Origin: BM003 sp963783695
GTDB taxonomy: Bacteria; Pseudomonadota; Gammaproteobacteria; Steroidobacterales; BM003
NCBI GenBank assembly: GCA_963783695.1
Contig: CAWAOM010000001.1
Coordinates: 1,116,001-1,180,000, forward strand
Direction: 5' to 3'
DNA: 64,000 bases
Shown: piece after piece, positions 17,181 to 26,746 of the stretch
Numbering within the stretch: the stretch's first letter is position 1
Layout: each line of letters starts with the position of its first letter
The notes under the pieces: model-generated
What the model saw: the letters and a program-made list of their open reading frames with translations, nothing else
What the model was told of the DNA's origin: nothing
The model's database searches: none
Position numbers and translations under genes: made by a program

Positions 17181-18935
17181 TCATTTCTTTTTTGGCGCAT
17201 AGAGATCGGTAATCGTCCCCTCAAACATTTCGGCGGCGAGGGCCACGGTCTCGGACAAAGTCGGATGCGGATGGATCGTCAGAGCGATGTCGGCGGCATC
17301 GCAACCCATCTCTATCGCCAACCCCACTTCGGCGATCAGGTCACCCGCGTTGGTTCCAACGATACCCGCACCGATCACCCGATCGGTTGCCGGATCGAAC
17401 AACATCTTGGTGAATCCCTCGTCGCGCCCGATTGCCAGCGAGCGGCCGCTTGCCGCCCATGGGAAAACTCCCTTGTGGAACGGAATGTCCTGCTCACGCG
17501 CCTGCAACTCCGTCACTCCCACCCAGGCAACCTCAGGGTCGGTATATGCAACCGAAGGGATCACACGAGCATCAAAGGCGCGTTTGCGACCCGCCGCGAC
17601 CTCCGCCGCCACCCGAGCCTCGTGCGTCGCCTTGTGTGCCAGCATCGGTTCGCCGCATATATCACCGATCGCAAAGATATGGCCGACATTGGTACGTTGC
17701 TGTTTGTCCACCGCGATGAACCCGCGCTCATCGACGTTGATGGCGGCATTTTCCGCGCCGATAGAATGGCCATTGGGACGCCGGCCGACCGCCACCAGGA
17801 CACGGCCGAACGTCTGCGGCTCAGGCGCGCCATCGCCGCCGAAGCTGACGCGCAATCCGTCATCGAGCGCTTCGATGGCGGTGACCGCGACTCCCAGCAT
17901 AACGCGTCGATAACGCTTGCCGATCCTTTTCTCCAGCGGCCGCACGAGATCCGGATCGCAGCCGGGCATCAATTGTTCGGTTAATTCCACGACAGTCACG
18001 CTGACTCCAAGGGCGTCATAGACCGTTGCCATTTCGAGACCGATAATGCCGCCGCCAATCACCAGCAGGCTATCCGGCAACTCCTCGAGTTCGAGCGCGG
18101 CGGTTGAATCCATGATCCGCGGATCATCAGGCAAACCCGGTAACATCAGCGCCTCGGAGCCGGCCGCGATGATGCACTGTTCGAACCTGAGCAGCTGCGT
18201 GCCGTCAGCACCAAGGACAGACAGATGATGGTCGTCCACGAACCCGGCCTCACCGGTCAAGACTCTCACCTTTCTCTTGCGGGCAAGCCCATCCAGGCCG
18301 CCCGTCAGTTTCGCCACGACATCGTTTTTCCAGCCACGCAGCGCGTCCCTGTCGATCGCCGGCTCGGCAAAACGAATCCCATGCGCCGCCATCGCATTTG
18401 CATCCTCGATGACTTTTGCCGCATGCAGTAGCGCTTTCGAAGGAATACACCCGACATTCAGGCAGACACCACCAAGGGTTGGCCAGCGCTCAATCAACAC
18501 AACGTCGAAACCGAGATCTGCGGCACGAAACGCGGCCGTGTAGCCGCCCGGCCCGGCGCCAAGCACGGCGATCGCGCATGACAGGTCAGCACCATCCTCG
18601 GCTTGTGATGAGTGCTGACGGCCCTGTGACCGGATCGCCGTCCCGGACTCCGGTGCCGCAACGGTTTGCGCCTCGCCGCTATCGTCTTGTCCACCGCTAA
18701 CCTGTAGCTGCAGCACAACGTCGCCCGCTGACACCTTGTCACCGACACCCACTGCCATTTTCTCAACGACGCCGGCAAACGGGGCCGGAATCTCCATCGC
18801 GGCCTTGTCGGTCTCAAGGGTGAGCAATGGCTGATCGACGGCAATCTCATCGCCCTCGCCGACCAGGACTTCGATGACATCTACATCACTGAAGTCGCCC
18901 AGTTCGGGAACAATGACCGGCATGATTTCGCTCAC
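17181..18935 (-). CDS. lpdA: Dihydrolipoamide dehydrogenase (PDH E3) with N-terminal lipoyl domain
   Basis: E3 reoxidises the dihydrolipoyl groups of the pyruvate dehydrogenase complex and reduces NAD. The 584-residue protein starts at GTG 18935, overlapping the aceF stop and preceded by GGAGG at a good distance. Residues 1-80 are a lipoyl domain with acceptor lysine K44 (TLETDKAAME). A Gln/Ser/Ala linker leads to the flavoprotein: FAD motif VLGAGPGGYTAA, redox-active C158 and C163 (GGVCLNVGCIPSK), NAD motif VIGGGIIGLEMA, and the C-terminal active-site IHPHPTLSE. An added lipoyl domain is known for E3s of Neisseria-type PDH operons and makes this a PDH-dedicated enzyme. Confidence 0.96.
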   Translation of the reverse strand: MSEIMPVIVPELGDFSDVDVIEVLVGEGDEIAVDQPLLTLETDKAAMEIPAPFAGVVEKMAVGVGDKVSAGDVVLQLQVSGGQDDSGEAQTVAAPESGTAIRSQGRQHSSQAEDGADLSCAIAVLGAGPGGYTAAFRAADLGFDVVLIERWPTLGGVCLNVGCIPSKALLHAAKVIEDANAMAAHGIRFAEPAIDRDALRGWKNDVVAKLTGGLDGLARKRKVRVLTGEAGFVDDHHLSVLGADGTQLLRFEQCIIAAGSEALMLPGLPDDPRIMDSTAALELEELPDSLLVIGGGIIGLEMATVYDALGVSVTVVELTEQLMPGCDPDLVRPLEKRIGKRYRRVMLGVAVTAIEALDDGLRVSFGGDGAPEPQTFGRVLVAVGRRPNGHSIGAENAAINVDERGFIAVDKQQRTNVGHIFAIGDICGEPMLAHKATHEARVAAEVAAGRKRAFDARVIPSVAYTDPEVAWVGVTELQAREQDIPFHKGVFPWAASGRSLAIGRDEGFTKMLFDPATDRVIGAGIVGTNAGDLIAEVGLAIEMGCDAADIALTIHPHPTLSETVALAAEMFEGTITDLYAPKKK

Positions 18936-20599
18936 GGGATAGCCTCCAGCAGGCCATCCACATCCGCCAGCGCATCGGCCAGGGCCCGGGTAAACCGGAC
19001 CGCGGCGGCGCCGTCGATAACACGATGGTCATAAGACAGTGACAGAGGCAGCATCAGCCGTGGCAACCATGCACCCTGCTCGTAAACCGGGGTCATTGCC
19101 GAACGCGACACTCCCAGGATCGCGACTTCCGGCGCGTTGATAACAGGAGTAAACGCGGTGCCGCCAATACCGCCGAGGCTCGAAACAGTGAAGGTCCCGC
19201 CCTGCATTTCCTTGGCACTCAGCTTGCCGTCGCGCGCCCTCGCGCTCAGCGCCGCCAACTCCTCTGCCAGCTCATAGACGTCCTTCTTGTCGGCATCGCG
19301 GATCACCGGAACCATAAGCCCGTTTGGTGTATCGGCGGCAAACCCGATGTGGCAATACTGTTTCATTACCAGGCTCTCGCCATCCTCGTGCAGGGAGGCG
19401 TTGACCACCGGAAATTGCAGCAGCGCCCGGGCACACGCGCGAATGATGAACGCCAACGGCGTGAGCCGCAGCCCTCTCTCCGCAGCAGCGCCCTTCAGCT
19501 TGGCCCGCCTTGCCTCCATAGCGGTAATGTCCGCCTCATCGAACTGGGTAACATGCGGGATATTGACCCAACTCGCATGCAACCGCGGTCCGGAAATTTT
19601 CTGAATCCGTGACAGCGGTTCGACGGTCACCGGACCGAAGCTGGCGAAATCGACGCTGGCGACCGCGGGCAGACCGCCTGATGCGCCCCGTTGCAACTGC
19701 TGTTTGACCCAGGCTTTTACGTCGTCACGCGTGACCCGTGCTTTTGCCCCGGTACCTTTGACCTGGCCAAGATCGGCGCCGATTTCACGGGCGAATTTGC
19801 GTACTGACGGACTTGCATGAACCTGGCTGAAAGACTTCTCGTCTATTCGCGGCAAGCCAGTTGCGGGTCCCGATGACACCCGGGCCGGCGCCTCTGGCGC
19901 CGTCTCTTTCTCAACCGCCGCGGTCACCGCCTTCGCCTTGTGCACCGGCTCCGCATCGGCGATCAGTACCAGGCCGTCATCGCCAACTTCGAGAATCGCG
20001 ATCAGGTCGCCCTCTGAAACCTTGTCGCCAGCGCTTACTCTCAGATCGCGCAACCGGCCGGCGACCGGGGACGGCACATCCATCGTCGCTTTTTCGGTTT
20101 CGAGGGTGATCAAGGCAGTCTCGGCGGCGACGGTATCGCCGGCCGCCACCAGCACCTCAATTACATCGACATCGGCAAACTCGCCAATATCGGGGACCCG
20201 AATTTCGCGTAGTGTCGGGACCGGCTGGGTACGTTCGATCGCGGGGTCAGCGCCTCCCGCAGCGGCCGGATCGACCGCCGTTTCCGGCTCATCCGGCTGA
20301 TCGGCGTGGTCATTGCCGGGCTTGTCGCCGCCATGACCGGCTTCGGATTGCCCCTCTGCAGCGGACACTCGAAGCACAAGGATCGGATCCCCCTCGGACA
20401 CCGTGGCGCCGGCCGCCAGCGCCAGCGAAACGACTTCACCCGCTTCGGGCGAAGGAATGTCCAGCGTCGCCTTGTCGGTTTCCAGCGTAACCAACGGATC
20501 TTCTTTGACAACGCGATCGCCCGGCTTGACCAGGACGTCGATGACATCGACATTCTGAAAGTCACCGATGTCCGGGACCGTCACTTCGATTTCGCGCAT
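18932..20599 (-). CDS. aceF: Dihydrolipoamide acetyltransferase (PDH E2)
   Basis: E2 forms the core of the pyruvate dehydrogenase complex and transfers acetyl groups to CoA. The 555-residue protein starts at MREIEVTVPDIGDF. Two lipoyl domains carry acceptor lysines K43 (TLETDKATLD) and K170 (TLETEKATMD). A linker rich in Ala, Glu and Pro follows. The E3/E1-binding domain spans about 261-298 (HASPSVRKFAREIGADL). The catalytic domain runs from ~320 and ends with YDHRVIDGAAAVRF, containing the DHRxxxG active-site motif. The stop overlaps the lpdA start by four bases, and aceE lies 37 bp upstream. Confidence 0.96.
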   Translation of the reverse strand: MREIEVTVPDIGDFQNVDVIDVLVKPGDRVVKEDPLVTLETDKATLDIPSPEAGEVVSLALAAGATVSEGDPILVLRVSAAEGQSEAGHGGDKPGNDHADQPDEPETAVDPAAAGGADPAIERTQPVPTLREIRVPDIGEFADVDVIEVLVAAGDTVAAETALITLETEKATMDVPSPVAGRLRDLRVSAGDKVSEGDLIAILEVGDDGLVLIADAEPVHKAKAVTAAVEKETAPEAPARVSSGPATGLPRIDEKSFSQVHASPSVRKFAREIGADLGQVKGTGAKARVTRDDVKAWVKQQLQRGASGGLPAVASVDFASFGPVTVEPLSRIQKISGPRLHASWVNIPHVTQFDEADITAMEARRAKLKGAAAERGLRLTPLAFIIRACARALLQFPVVNASLHEDGESLVMKQYCHIGFAADTPNGLMVPVIRDADKKDVYELAEELAALSARARDGKLSAKEMQGGTFTVSSLGGIGGTAFTPVINAPEVAILGVSRSAMTPVYEQGAWLPRLMLPLSLSYDHRVIDGAAAVRFTRALADALADVDGLLEAIP

Positions 20600-20636
20600 C
20601 AGTTCCTGCCCTCCACCACGTCCGCAGCCGGCATGA

Positions 20637-23300
20637 CTAGCGACTGACCGGATCCGGCCGCTCCGGATCCACGCCCAGGCGATCGATCGCCTCGTTAACC
20701 GTTGCCGCGTCAATCTTGCCTTCGTCCGCAAGCGCCTTCAGCGCCGTCACAACGATGTGATTGCGATTGACCTCGAAATACTCGCGCAGCGCGGCGCGGG
20801 TGTCACTGCGGCCATAGCCGTCAGTGCCCAGCACAACATAGGGGCCGCGTACCCATGGCCGTATCTGATCGGGAACGAGCGTCATATAATCGCTGGCTGC
20901 AATAAACGGCCCCTCGCGATCGCCCAGGCATTCGCTGACATAGGTTTTACGTTGGGTCTCCTCGGGGTGCAGCCGATTCCAGCGATCGGTGCTGAGACCT
21001 TCGCGCCGCAGCTCGCTGAAACTGGTGACACTCCAGACATCCGCCGGGATGCTGAAATCCCGCTCGAGAATCTCTGCCGCGGCAATCACCTCACGCAGGA
21101 TCGTGCCTGACCCGAGCAATTGCGCTCGCACCCTGCCCTTGCCGCCAATCTGCAACAGGTACATGCCTTTGAGCACACCCTGCTCGACGCCGGGAGGCAT
21201 CGCCGGCTGGCGATAATTCTCATTCATGCAGGTGATGTAATAGAAGACGTTCTCCATCTCAGTGTACATCCGGCGCATTCCGTCCTGGACGATGATAGCG
21301 AGCTCGTAAGCATAGGCCGGGTCGTAGCCAACGCAATTGGGAATCGTCGAGGCGAGGATATGGCTGTGACCGTCCTGGTGCTGCAGACCTTCTCCAGCCA
21401 GTGTCGTACGCCCGGCGGTACAGCCGATGAGAAATCCGCGCGCTTGCATATCGCCGGCCGCCCAAGCGAAATCCCCCACACGCTGGAAGCCGAACATGGA
21501 ATAGAACATGTAGAACGGAACCATATGTACGCCATGGTTGGCATACGAAGTGCCGGCCGCGGTCCAGGAGCTGATGGCACCGGCTTCGTTGATCCCCTCT
21601 TCCAGCATCTGCCCGGTCTTGTCCTCGCGGTAGTACATCAGCTGGTCGGCATCCTGCGGCGTGTACAGCTGCCCTACCGACGAGTAGATGCCGAATTGCC
21701 TGAACAAACCTTCCATGCCAAATGTCCGGGCCTCGTCCGGCACGATCGGCACGATGTGACGGCTGACATTGCGATCGCGCAACAGCACGGTGATGATTCT
21801 CACCAGCGCCATCGTGGTCGAAATCTCGCGATCGCCACTGCCCTCGAGCTGGGTTTTGAATGCCTCGAGCGGCGGCACCGTGAGCGGCTCGATCTTGTGG
21901 CGGCGCACCGGAAGAGAACCGCCGAGACGTGCGCGGCGCTCGCGCAGATACTCCATTTCCTCACTTTTCTCGGGCGGTTTGTAGAACGGTACCTTGTTAA
22001 TTTCCTCGTCCGAAATCGGAATCCGAAACCGGTCGCGATAGTAGCGCAGCGCTTCGTCGTCGAGTTTTTTCTGCTGGTGGGCGATATTGAGACTCTCGCC
22101 GGATGCCCCCATGCCGAAACCCTTGACCGTTTTCGCCAGGATGACCGTTGGCTGACCCTTGTGGCTCGCGGCCGCCGCATAGGCAGCATGCACCTTGAAG
22201 GTATCGTGACCGCCCCGATTCAAGCGCCAGATGTCGTCATCCGACATGTTCGCAACCATGGCTTTGAGCTCGGGATACTGGCCAAAGAAATTGTCGCGGG
22301 TATAGCCGCCTCCCTTGGCCTTGAAATTCTGATACTCGCCGTCGAGACATTCCTCCATGCGCCGCCGCAACAGTCCCTGGTCGTCACGCGCCAGCAGAGG
22401 ATCCCAGCGCGACCCCCAAAGGACCTTGATGACATTCCAGCCGGCGCCAAGAAATGCGGCCTCGAGCTCCTGAATGATCTTGCCATTGCCGCGCACCGGG
22501 CCGTCGAGCCTTTGCAGGTTGCAATTGACGACAAAAACCAGGTTATCGAGACCCTCCCGCACCGGCATCGTCAGCGCACCCATCGATTCCGGTTCGTCCA
22601 TCTCACCGTCACCGAGGAAACACCAGACCTTCTGGTCGCTGGGAGGAATAATGCCGCGATGCTCGAGATAGCGGCAGAACCTGGCCTGGTACAGCGCCAT
22701 GAGCGGACCGAGACCCATCGATACCGTCGGGAACTGCCAGAAGTCCGGCATCAGCCAGGGATGCGGGTACGAGGAAAGCCCCTCGCCATTCACCTCCTGG
22801 CGAAATCGGTTCAGCTGCTTCTCGCTCAGGCGTCCCTCGAGATAGGCGCGTGCGTAAATACCCGGCGCGGAATGACCCTGAATAAAAACCATGTCGCCGG
22901 GATGCTCTGCACCGGGAGCACGCCAGAAATGGTTGAACCCTACCTCGTACAACGTGGCCGACGACGCATACGTCGAGATGTGCCCGCCGAGTTCAGCGCT
23001 ACGCCGGTTTGCCTGCACCACCATGGCCATTGCATTCCAGCGAATATACGCCTCGATGCGCCGTTCCAGCGCGCGGTCGCCCGGGTAAGCCGGCTGCTGA
23101 ACGGTCGAAATCGTGTTGAGGTAGGCTGTATTCGGCCGGAACGGCAGATACGCACCAGACCGGCGCGAGTGGTCAATCAGGCGGTCGAGTAAAAAATGAG
23201 CGCGTTCCGGCCCGTACGCCCGCAACACGGAATCAATCGACTCCAGCCATTCCTGTGTCTCGTCGGGATCGATGTCGTCAAATCTTGCCATGTCTGCCAT
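20637..23300 (-). CDS. aceE: Pyruvate dehydrogenase E1 component (homodimeric)
   Basis: E1 decarboxylates pyruvate with thiamine diphosphate and acetylates the E2 lipoyl groups. The 887-residue length equals that of E. coli AceE. The ThDP motif begins GDGEMDEPES and ends NCNLQRLDGPVRGN. GHSAPGIYARAYLEGRL and SYPHPWLMPDFWQFPTVSMGLGP (split by GEGL) are diagnostic. Two ATGs are possible, 23300 (MADMARF) and 23291 (MARF); neither has a strong Shine-Dalgarno. It heads the operon aceE-aceF-lpdA. Confidence 0.97.
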   Translation of the reverse strand: MADMARFDDIDPDETQEWLESIDSVLRAYGPERAHFLLDRLIDHSRRSGAYLPFRPNTAYLNTISTVQQPAYPGDRALERRIEAYIRWNAMAMVVQANRRSAELGGHISTYASSATLYEVGFNHFWRAPGAEHPGDMVFIQGHSAPGIYARAYLEGRLSEKQLNRFRQEVNGEGLSSYPHPWLMPDFWQFPTVSMGLGPLMALYQARFCRYLEHRGIIPPSDQKVWCFLGDGEMDEPESMGALTMPVREGLDNLVFVVNCNLQRLDGPVRGNGKIIQELEAAFLGAGWNVIKVLWGSRWDPLLARDDQGLLRRRMEECLDGEYQNFKAKGGGYTRDNFFGQYPELKAMVANMSDDDIWRLNRGGHDTFKVHAAYAAAASHKGQPTVILAKTVKGFGMGASGESLNIAHQQKKLDDEALRYYRDRFRIPISDEEINKVPFYKPPEKSEEMEYLRERRARLGGSLPVRRHKIEPLTVPPLEAFKTQLEGSGDREISTTMALVRIITVLLRDRNVSRHIVPIVPDEARTFGMEGLFRQFGIYSSVGQLYTPQDADQLMYYREDKTGQMLEEGINEAGAISSWTAAGTSYANHGVHMVPFYMFYSMFGFQRVGDFAWAAGDMQARGFLIGCTAGRTTLAGEGLQHQDGHSHILASTIPNCVGYDPAYAYELAIIVQDGMRRMYTEMENVFYYITCMNENYRQPAMPPGVEQGVLKGMYLLQIGGKGRVRAQLLGSGTILREVIAAAEILERDFSIPADVWSVTSFSELRREGLSTDRWNRLHPEETQRKTYVSECLGDREGPFIAASDYMTLVPDQIRPWVRGPYVVLGTDGYGRSDTRAALREYFEVNRNHIVVTALKALADEGKIDAATVNEAIDRLGVDPERPDPVSR

Positions 23301-23426
23301 GTAGGGATGCCCGCTTTTGCTGCGTAGATTTCGGGGTAGCGGTGGTGATTCGCAACGGCGCTCCTGCTACGATGGAAACCGCTGTGATCCCACAGTCGTT
23401 TATATTCTCGATTAGTAGGCCTCGCT

Positions 23427-23455
23427 ATCATCGAGGTTTAGATTTTTCTGGTCAA
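23427..23455 (-). promoter_or_regulatory. Candidate sigma70-type promoter for aceE-aceF-lpdA
   Basis: On the minus strand TTGACC (complement of 23450-23455) is followed after 17 bases by GATGAT (23427-23432). The -10 is weak. An inverted repeat CCTCG...CGAGG (23420-23424 and 23432-23436) overlaps the -10, a position suited to a repressor. Start would lie about 120 bp upstream of aceE. This is sequence inspection only. Confidence 0.4.
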
Positions 23456-23510
23456 GGCGCGACTGTTTTCTCGGCTGTGAGACCGAAACAGCGTTACCAA
23501 AGGGAAAGCG

Positions 23511-25013
23511 ATGGCCCTCGATCTGCCTGCAATGACACTGCCTCCACCGGTGCAGCGCATCGGTGAACTGACGCCCACCTCGTTTCGTGGCCTCGAAGCA
23601 GCCGCATTTCTGTTGCCGCCGTCACCGGCCGCCCGGGTGTGGAAACAACTGCCGGGTGGCGCCGTATTACGCAAATTGTGGAACCGGCGCAGCGACAATC
23701 GTGCTGCGGCTCTCAGCCTGCAAAACGGCGAACTCTCGATCCACCTGATCGCTGTCGATGAGGGCGCCGACTGCTTCACCTGTCTGCATGCCGCGCGCAA
23801 AGTGGTCGGCGAGGCGCTGAAGTCCAACCCCGCAAGTCTCGGGCTCGGCGCCGCGGGCCACGGCAATCTGTCGACAGCCCGGACTGCAGACGCGTTGCTC
23901 GCCGCGGCAGCGGCCGCCGTTTTTCCAATGCCGGCATTCAAGTCACGGGCGAAAGCGCCGAATCGGTTGCGTCGCCTCGTGCTCGTGGGCAATGCGGAAC
24001 GCATAGATACCGGGAAAACCCTGGCTGCTGCGGCCGGTACAAATCTCGCCCGCTGGCTGACGGCGTTGCCCGCCAACCAGCTCGATCCGAAATCCTATAA
24101 ATCGATCATCGGTCAACTCGCCAGGGCCGAGGGCTGGCAATTCGAGTATTTCGATCGCGCCAGATTAAGGCGTGAAAATGCCGGTGCGTTTCTGGCTGTC
24201 GCAAACGGTTCGGTCGGCGCCGGAATTGCGCGCCTGCGTTACGTGCCACAAGGTGTGAAATCGCCGCCGCGGCTTACGCTCGTTGGCAAGGGCGTCTGCT
24301 TCGACACCGGCGGAGTCAATCTCAAGCCTTTCAAGTCGATGCAGGGGATGCACGGCGACATGCAGGGCAGCGCGGTGGCGCTCGGCACGCTTCTGGCCTG
24401 CAGCCGCCTCGAATTGCCCTACCCGGTCGAATGTTGGCTCGCGATTACCGAAAACCTGATAGGTTCAGCCAGCTACAAGCCCAGCGACCTGATTACCGCT
24501 GCCAACGGCACAACGATCGAAATCGTCCATACCGATGCAGAAGGCAGGATGGTGCTCGCCGATACGCTGCATCTCGCAAGCCGTGAAAAACCCCCTGTGG
24601 TAATCGATTTCGCGACACTGACCGGTGCCTGTTGCGTTGCGCTGACTACGCGTTACAGCGGTGTATTCAGTAATCGGCCAACATTGCATGACGCACTGAT
24701 CACGGCAGGACGTACGAGCGGCGAGCGAGTCTGGCCGTTTCCGCTCGACGAGGACTTCGACGAGTTGCTCGAAAGCAAGGTCGCGGATATCCAGCAGTGT
24801 CCGGCGGGAAGCGAGGGCGACCATATCCTGGGGGCCCGGTTTCTCAACCGGTTCGTCGCGCCGGAGTCGGCATGGATTCATGTTGATCTCAGCGCCGGGG
24901 AAAACAAGGGCGGCCTCGGGCACGTGGCAACCACCGTCACCGGGTTCGGCGTGCGCTTCGCACTGGATCTGCTCGAAACCCCCGACATGGTGGCGGCGCT
25001 GACAGCGGAATGA
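23511..25013 (+). CDS. M17 family leucyl aminopeptidase-like protein
   Basis: A cytosolic dizinc aminopeptidase of the M17 family, 500 residues, with a good AAGGGAAA ribosome binding site before ATG 23511. The C-terminal catalytic half has LVGKGVCFDTGGVNLKP (metal-binding Lys and Asp), HGDMQGSAVALG, and HTDAEGRMVLADTL with the metal-binding Asp/Glu and catalytic Arg. The N-terminal half is divergent and Ala-rich, as is usual. Classic PepA has NTDAEGR and DMGGAA; the differences here suggest a PepA paralogue of the leucyl aminopeptidase type found beside pyrC, so no symbol is given. Its stop overlaps the pyrC start (ATGA). Confidence 0.9.
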   Translation: MALDLPAMTLPPPVQRIGELTPTSFRGLEAAAFLLPPSPAARVWKQLPGGAVLRKLWNRRSDNRAAALSLQNGELSIHLIAVDEGADCFTCLHAARKVVGEALKSNPASLGLGAAGHGNLSTARTADALLAAAAAAVFPMPAFKSRAKAPNRLRRLVLVGNAERIDTGKTLAAAAGTNLARWLTALPANQLDPKSYKSIIGQLARAEGWQFEYFDRARLRRENAGAFLAVANGSVGAGIARLRYVPQGVKSPPRLTLVGKGVCFDTGGVNLKPFKSMQGMHGDMQGSAVALGTLLACSRLELPYPVECWLAITENLIGSASYKPSDLITAANGTTIEIVHTDAEGRMVLADTLHLASREKPPVVIDFATLTGACCVALTTRYSGVFSNRPTLHDALITAGRTSGERVWPFPLDEDFDELLESKVADIQQCPAGSEGDHILGARFLNRFVAPESAWIHVDLSAGENKGGLGHVATTVTGFGVRFALDLLETPDMVAALTAE

Positions 25014-26065
25014 GTGCAACGACACTGAAGATGGTCCGCCCGGACGACTGGCATCTGCATCTGCGCGACGGACCGCAGCTTGCGAGCGTTGTCGAATTCA
25101 CCGCGCAGAGATTCGCTCGCGCCATCGTGATGCCCAATCTGCAACCGCCGGTGACCACTACTGACCAGGCGCTCGCATACAAAGCGCGTATTCTCGCGGC
25201 ATTGCCTGCGGATACCGCTTTTGAACCGTTGATGACGCTTTATCTCACCGACAACACCACCCCTGAGATCATCGCCGACGCGGTTGCCAGCGATTCCGTG
25301 CAGGGGGTGAAGCTCTATCCGGCCGGTGCCACGACCAACTCGGATTCCGGAGTAACCGACCTTGCGCTATGCGCGCCCGCACTCGAGACAATGGCAGAGC
25401 TCGGCTTACCGTTGCTGGTGCACGGGGAAGTTGTCGATGACGCTATCGACATCTTCGATCGTGAACGGGTATTCGTCGAAACCGTGCTCGACCCGTTACT
25501 GCGGCGATACCCCGATCTGCGGGTCGTGCTCGAGCACATTACGACCCGGCGGGCGGTCGATTTTGTCCGCAGCGCGGGCGACCACGTCGCCGCAACCATC
25601 ACGCCTCAGCACCTGCTGTGTAATCGGAATGCACTGTTGGCAGGAGGCCTGCGCCCGCACAACTATTGCTTACCCGTTCTCAAGGCCGAACGCCATCGGC
25701 AAGCGGTCCTCGAGGCAGCTACCGATGATCACCCGCGTTTCTTCCTCGGCACGGACAGCGCCCCGCATGCAAGGGACGCCAAGGAAAACGCCTGCGGCTG
25801 TGCCGGAATATTCTCGGCCCATGCCGGCATCGAACTATACGCCGAGGCATTCGCCGCCGCCGGACAATTGGCGCGACTCGAGGCCTTTGCGAGTCTGCGC
25901 GGCGCGGATTTCTACGGACTCGCGCGAAACAGCGACGAAATAACGTTGCAGCGCAAGGACTGGACCGTACCGGACACCCTGTCTTTCGGTGCCGAAGTGC
26001 TGGTGCCGTTCAGGGCCGGCGAGACCGTGCAATGGCAGTTGCAACAGGAGACGGCTGGTGACTGA
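25010..26065 (+). CDS. pyrC: Dihydroorotase
   Basis: PyrC cyclises N-carbamoyl-aspartate to dihydroorotate in pyrimidine synthesis. The 351-residue protein matches the E. coli-type (class II) enzyme. The metal-binding HLH is H15-L-H17 in DDWHLHLRDG. The carboxylated lysine is K101 (GVKLYPAGATTNS). LVHGEV, LEHITT and FLGTDSAPHARDAKE carry the remaining histidines and the catalytic aspartate. It is coupled at both ends: its start overlaps the aminopeptidase stop and its 3' end overlaps the rnt start. Confidence 0.97.
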   Translation: MSATTLKMVRPDDWHLHLRDGPQLASVVEFTAQRFARAIVMPNLQPPVTTTDQALAYKARILAALPADTAFEPLMTLYLTDNTTPEIIADAVASDSVQGVKLYPAGATTNSDSGVTDLALCAPALETMAELGLPLLVHGEVVDDAIDIFDRERVFVETVLDPLLRRYPDLRVVLEHITTRRAVDFVRSAGDHVAATITPQHLLCNRNALLAGGLRPHNYCLPVLKAERHRQAVLEAATDDHPRFFLGTDSAPHARDAKENACGCAGIFSAHAGIELYAEAFAAAGQLARLEAFASLRGADFYGLARNSDEITLQRKDWTVPDTLSFGAEVLVPFRAGETVQWQLQQETAGD

Positions 26066-26708
26066 CGCCGACTACGAAATACGCATGGCACAGAGGTTTC
26101 GCGGTTTCCTGCCGGTCGTGGTCGATGTCGAAACCGGCGGATTCAATGCCGCAACCGACGCGCTGCTGGAAGTTGCCGCCGTTCTACTGACACTGGAACC
26201 GGACGGGCTTTTGACCCGGGCCGAGACAATTCGGGTCCACGTCGAGCCTTTTGCCGGCTCCAATATCGAACCCGAGGCGCTTGAAATTACCGGCATCGAT
26301 CCGCACCACCCGTTGCGCCCGGCGTTACCGGAGAAAGACGCGTTGATGCGCGTTTTCCGCGAAGTGCGGCGAGCCGTTCGTGATACGGAGTGCAACCGCG
26401 CGGTCCTGGTAGGACACAATGCCAGCTTCGACCTCGGCTTCATTAATGCCGCCGTTGCACGCAACGAGATCAAACGAAACCCGTTTCATCCGTTCTCCTG
26501 CTTTGACACGGCCACGCTTGGCGGCGTTGCGTTCGGTCAGACGGTGCTGGCACGGGCCATCGATGCCGCGGGGATCGAATGGGATGCGACGCAGGCGCAC
26601 TCGGCAGCCTACGATGCAGAGAAAACCGCCGATTTGTTTTGCCTGATTGTCAACAAATTCCGCGATATCCATGCTGAGAGCATGGGCAAGGCGAAAGCGA
26701 CCCGCTGA
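26058..26708 (+). CDS. rnt: Ribonuclease T
   Basis: RNase T is a 3'-5' exoribonuclease of the DEDDh family that trims tRNA and other stable RNA ends. I chose GTG 26058 because AGGAG at 26046-26050 is well spaced and the start overlaps pyrC; this gives 216 residues. ATG 26085 (MAQRFRGF) is the alternative. Exo motifs are VVVDVETGGFN (Asp, Glu), GHNASFDLGF (Asp) and HSAAYDAEKTADLF (His, Asp). RFRGFLPVVVDVET is close to the E. coli sequence. A hairpin begins at its stop codon. Confidence 0.95.
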   Translation: MTDADYEIRMAQRFRGFLPVVVDVETGGFNAATDALLEVAAVLLTLEPDGLLTRAETIRVHVEPFAGSNIEPEALEITGIDPHHPLRPALPEKDALMRVFREVRRAVRDTECNRAVLVGHNASFDLGFINAAVARNEIKRNPFHPFSCFDTATLGGVAFGQTVLARAIDAAGIEWDATQAHSAAYDAEKTADLFCLIVNKFRDIHAESMGKAKATR

Positions 26709-26729
26709 CCCGCCATTGTGGCGGGCCAG
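26705..26729 (+). terminator. Hairpin at the rnt stop codon, between convergent rnt and grxD
   Basis: CCCGCCA (26709-26715), loop TTG, TGGCGGG (26719-26725) pair perfectly, and CTG/CAG (26705-26707, 26727-26729) extend the stem across one mismatch. The rnt TGA is inside the stem. No U-tract follows on either strand, so it is a terminator-like or RNA-end-stabilising structure rather than a textbook intrinsic terminator. An almost identical element lies at 43595-43618. Confidence 0.5.
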
Positions 26730-26746
26730 CGTGATCCGCGGGTCTA

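Noticed and set aside
21120..23192. 690-codon open frame on the plus strand
   Set aside because: Antisense to aceE, whose coding is certain; high-GC codon use leaves long antisense frames.
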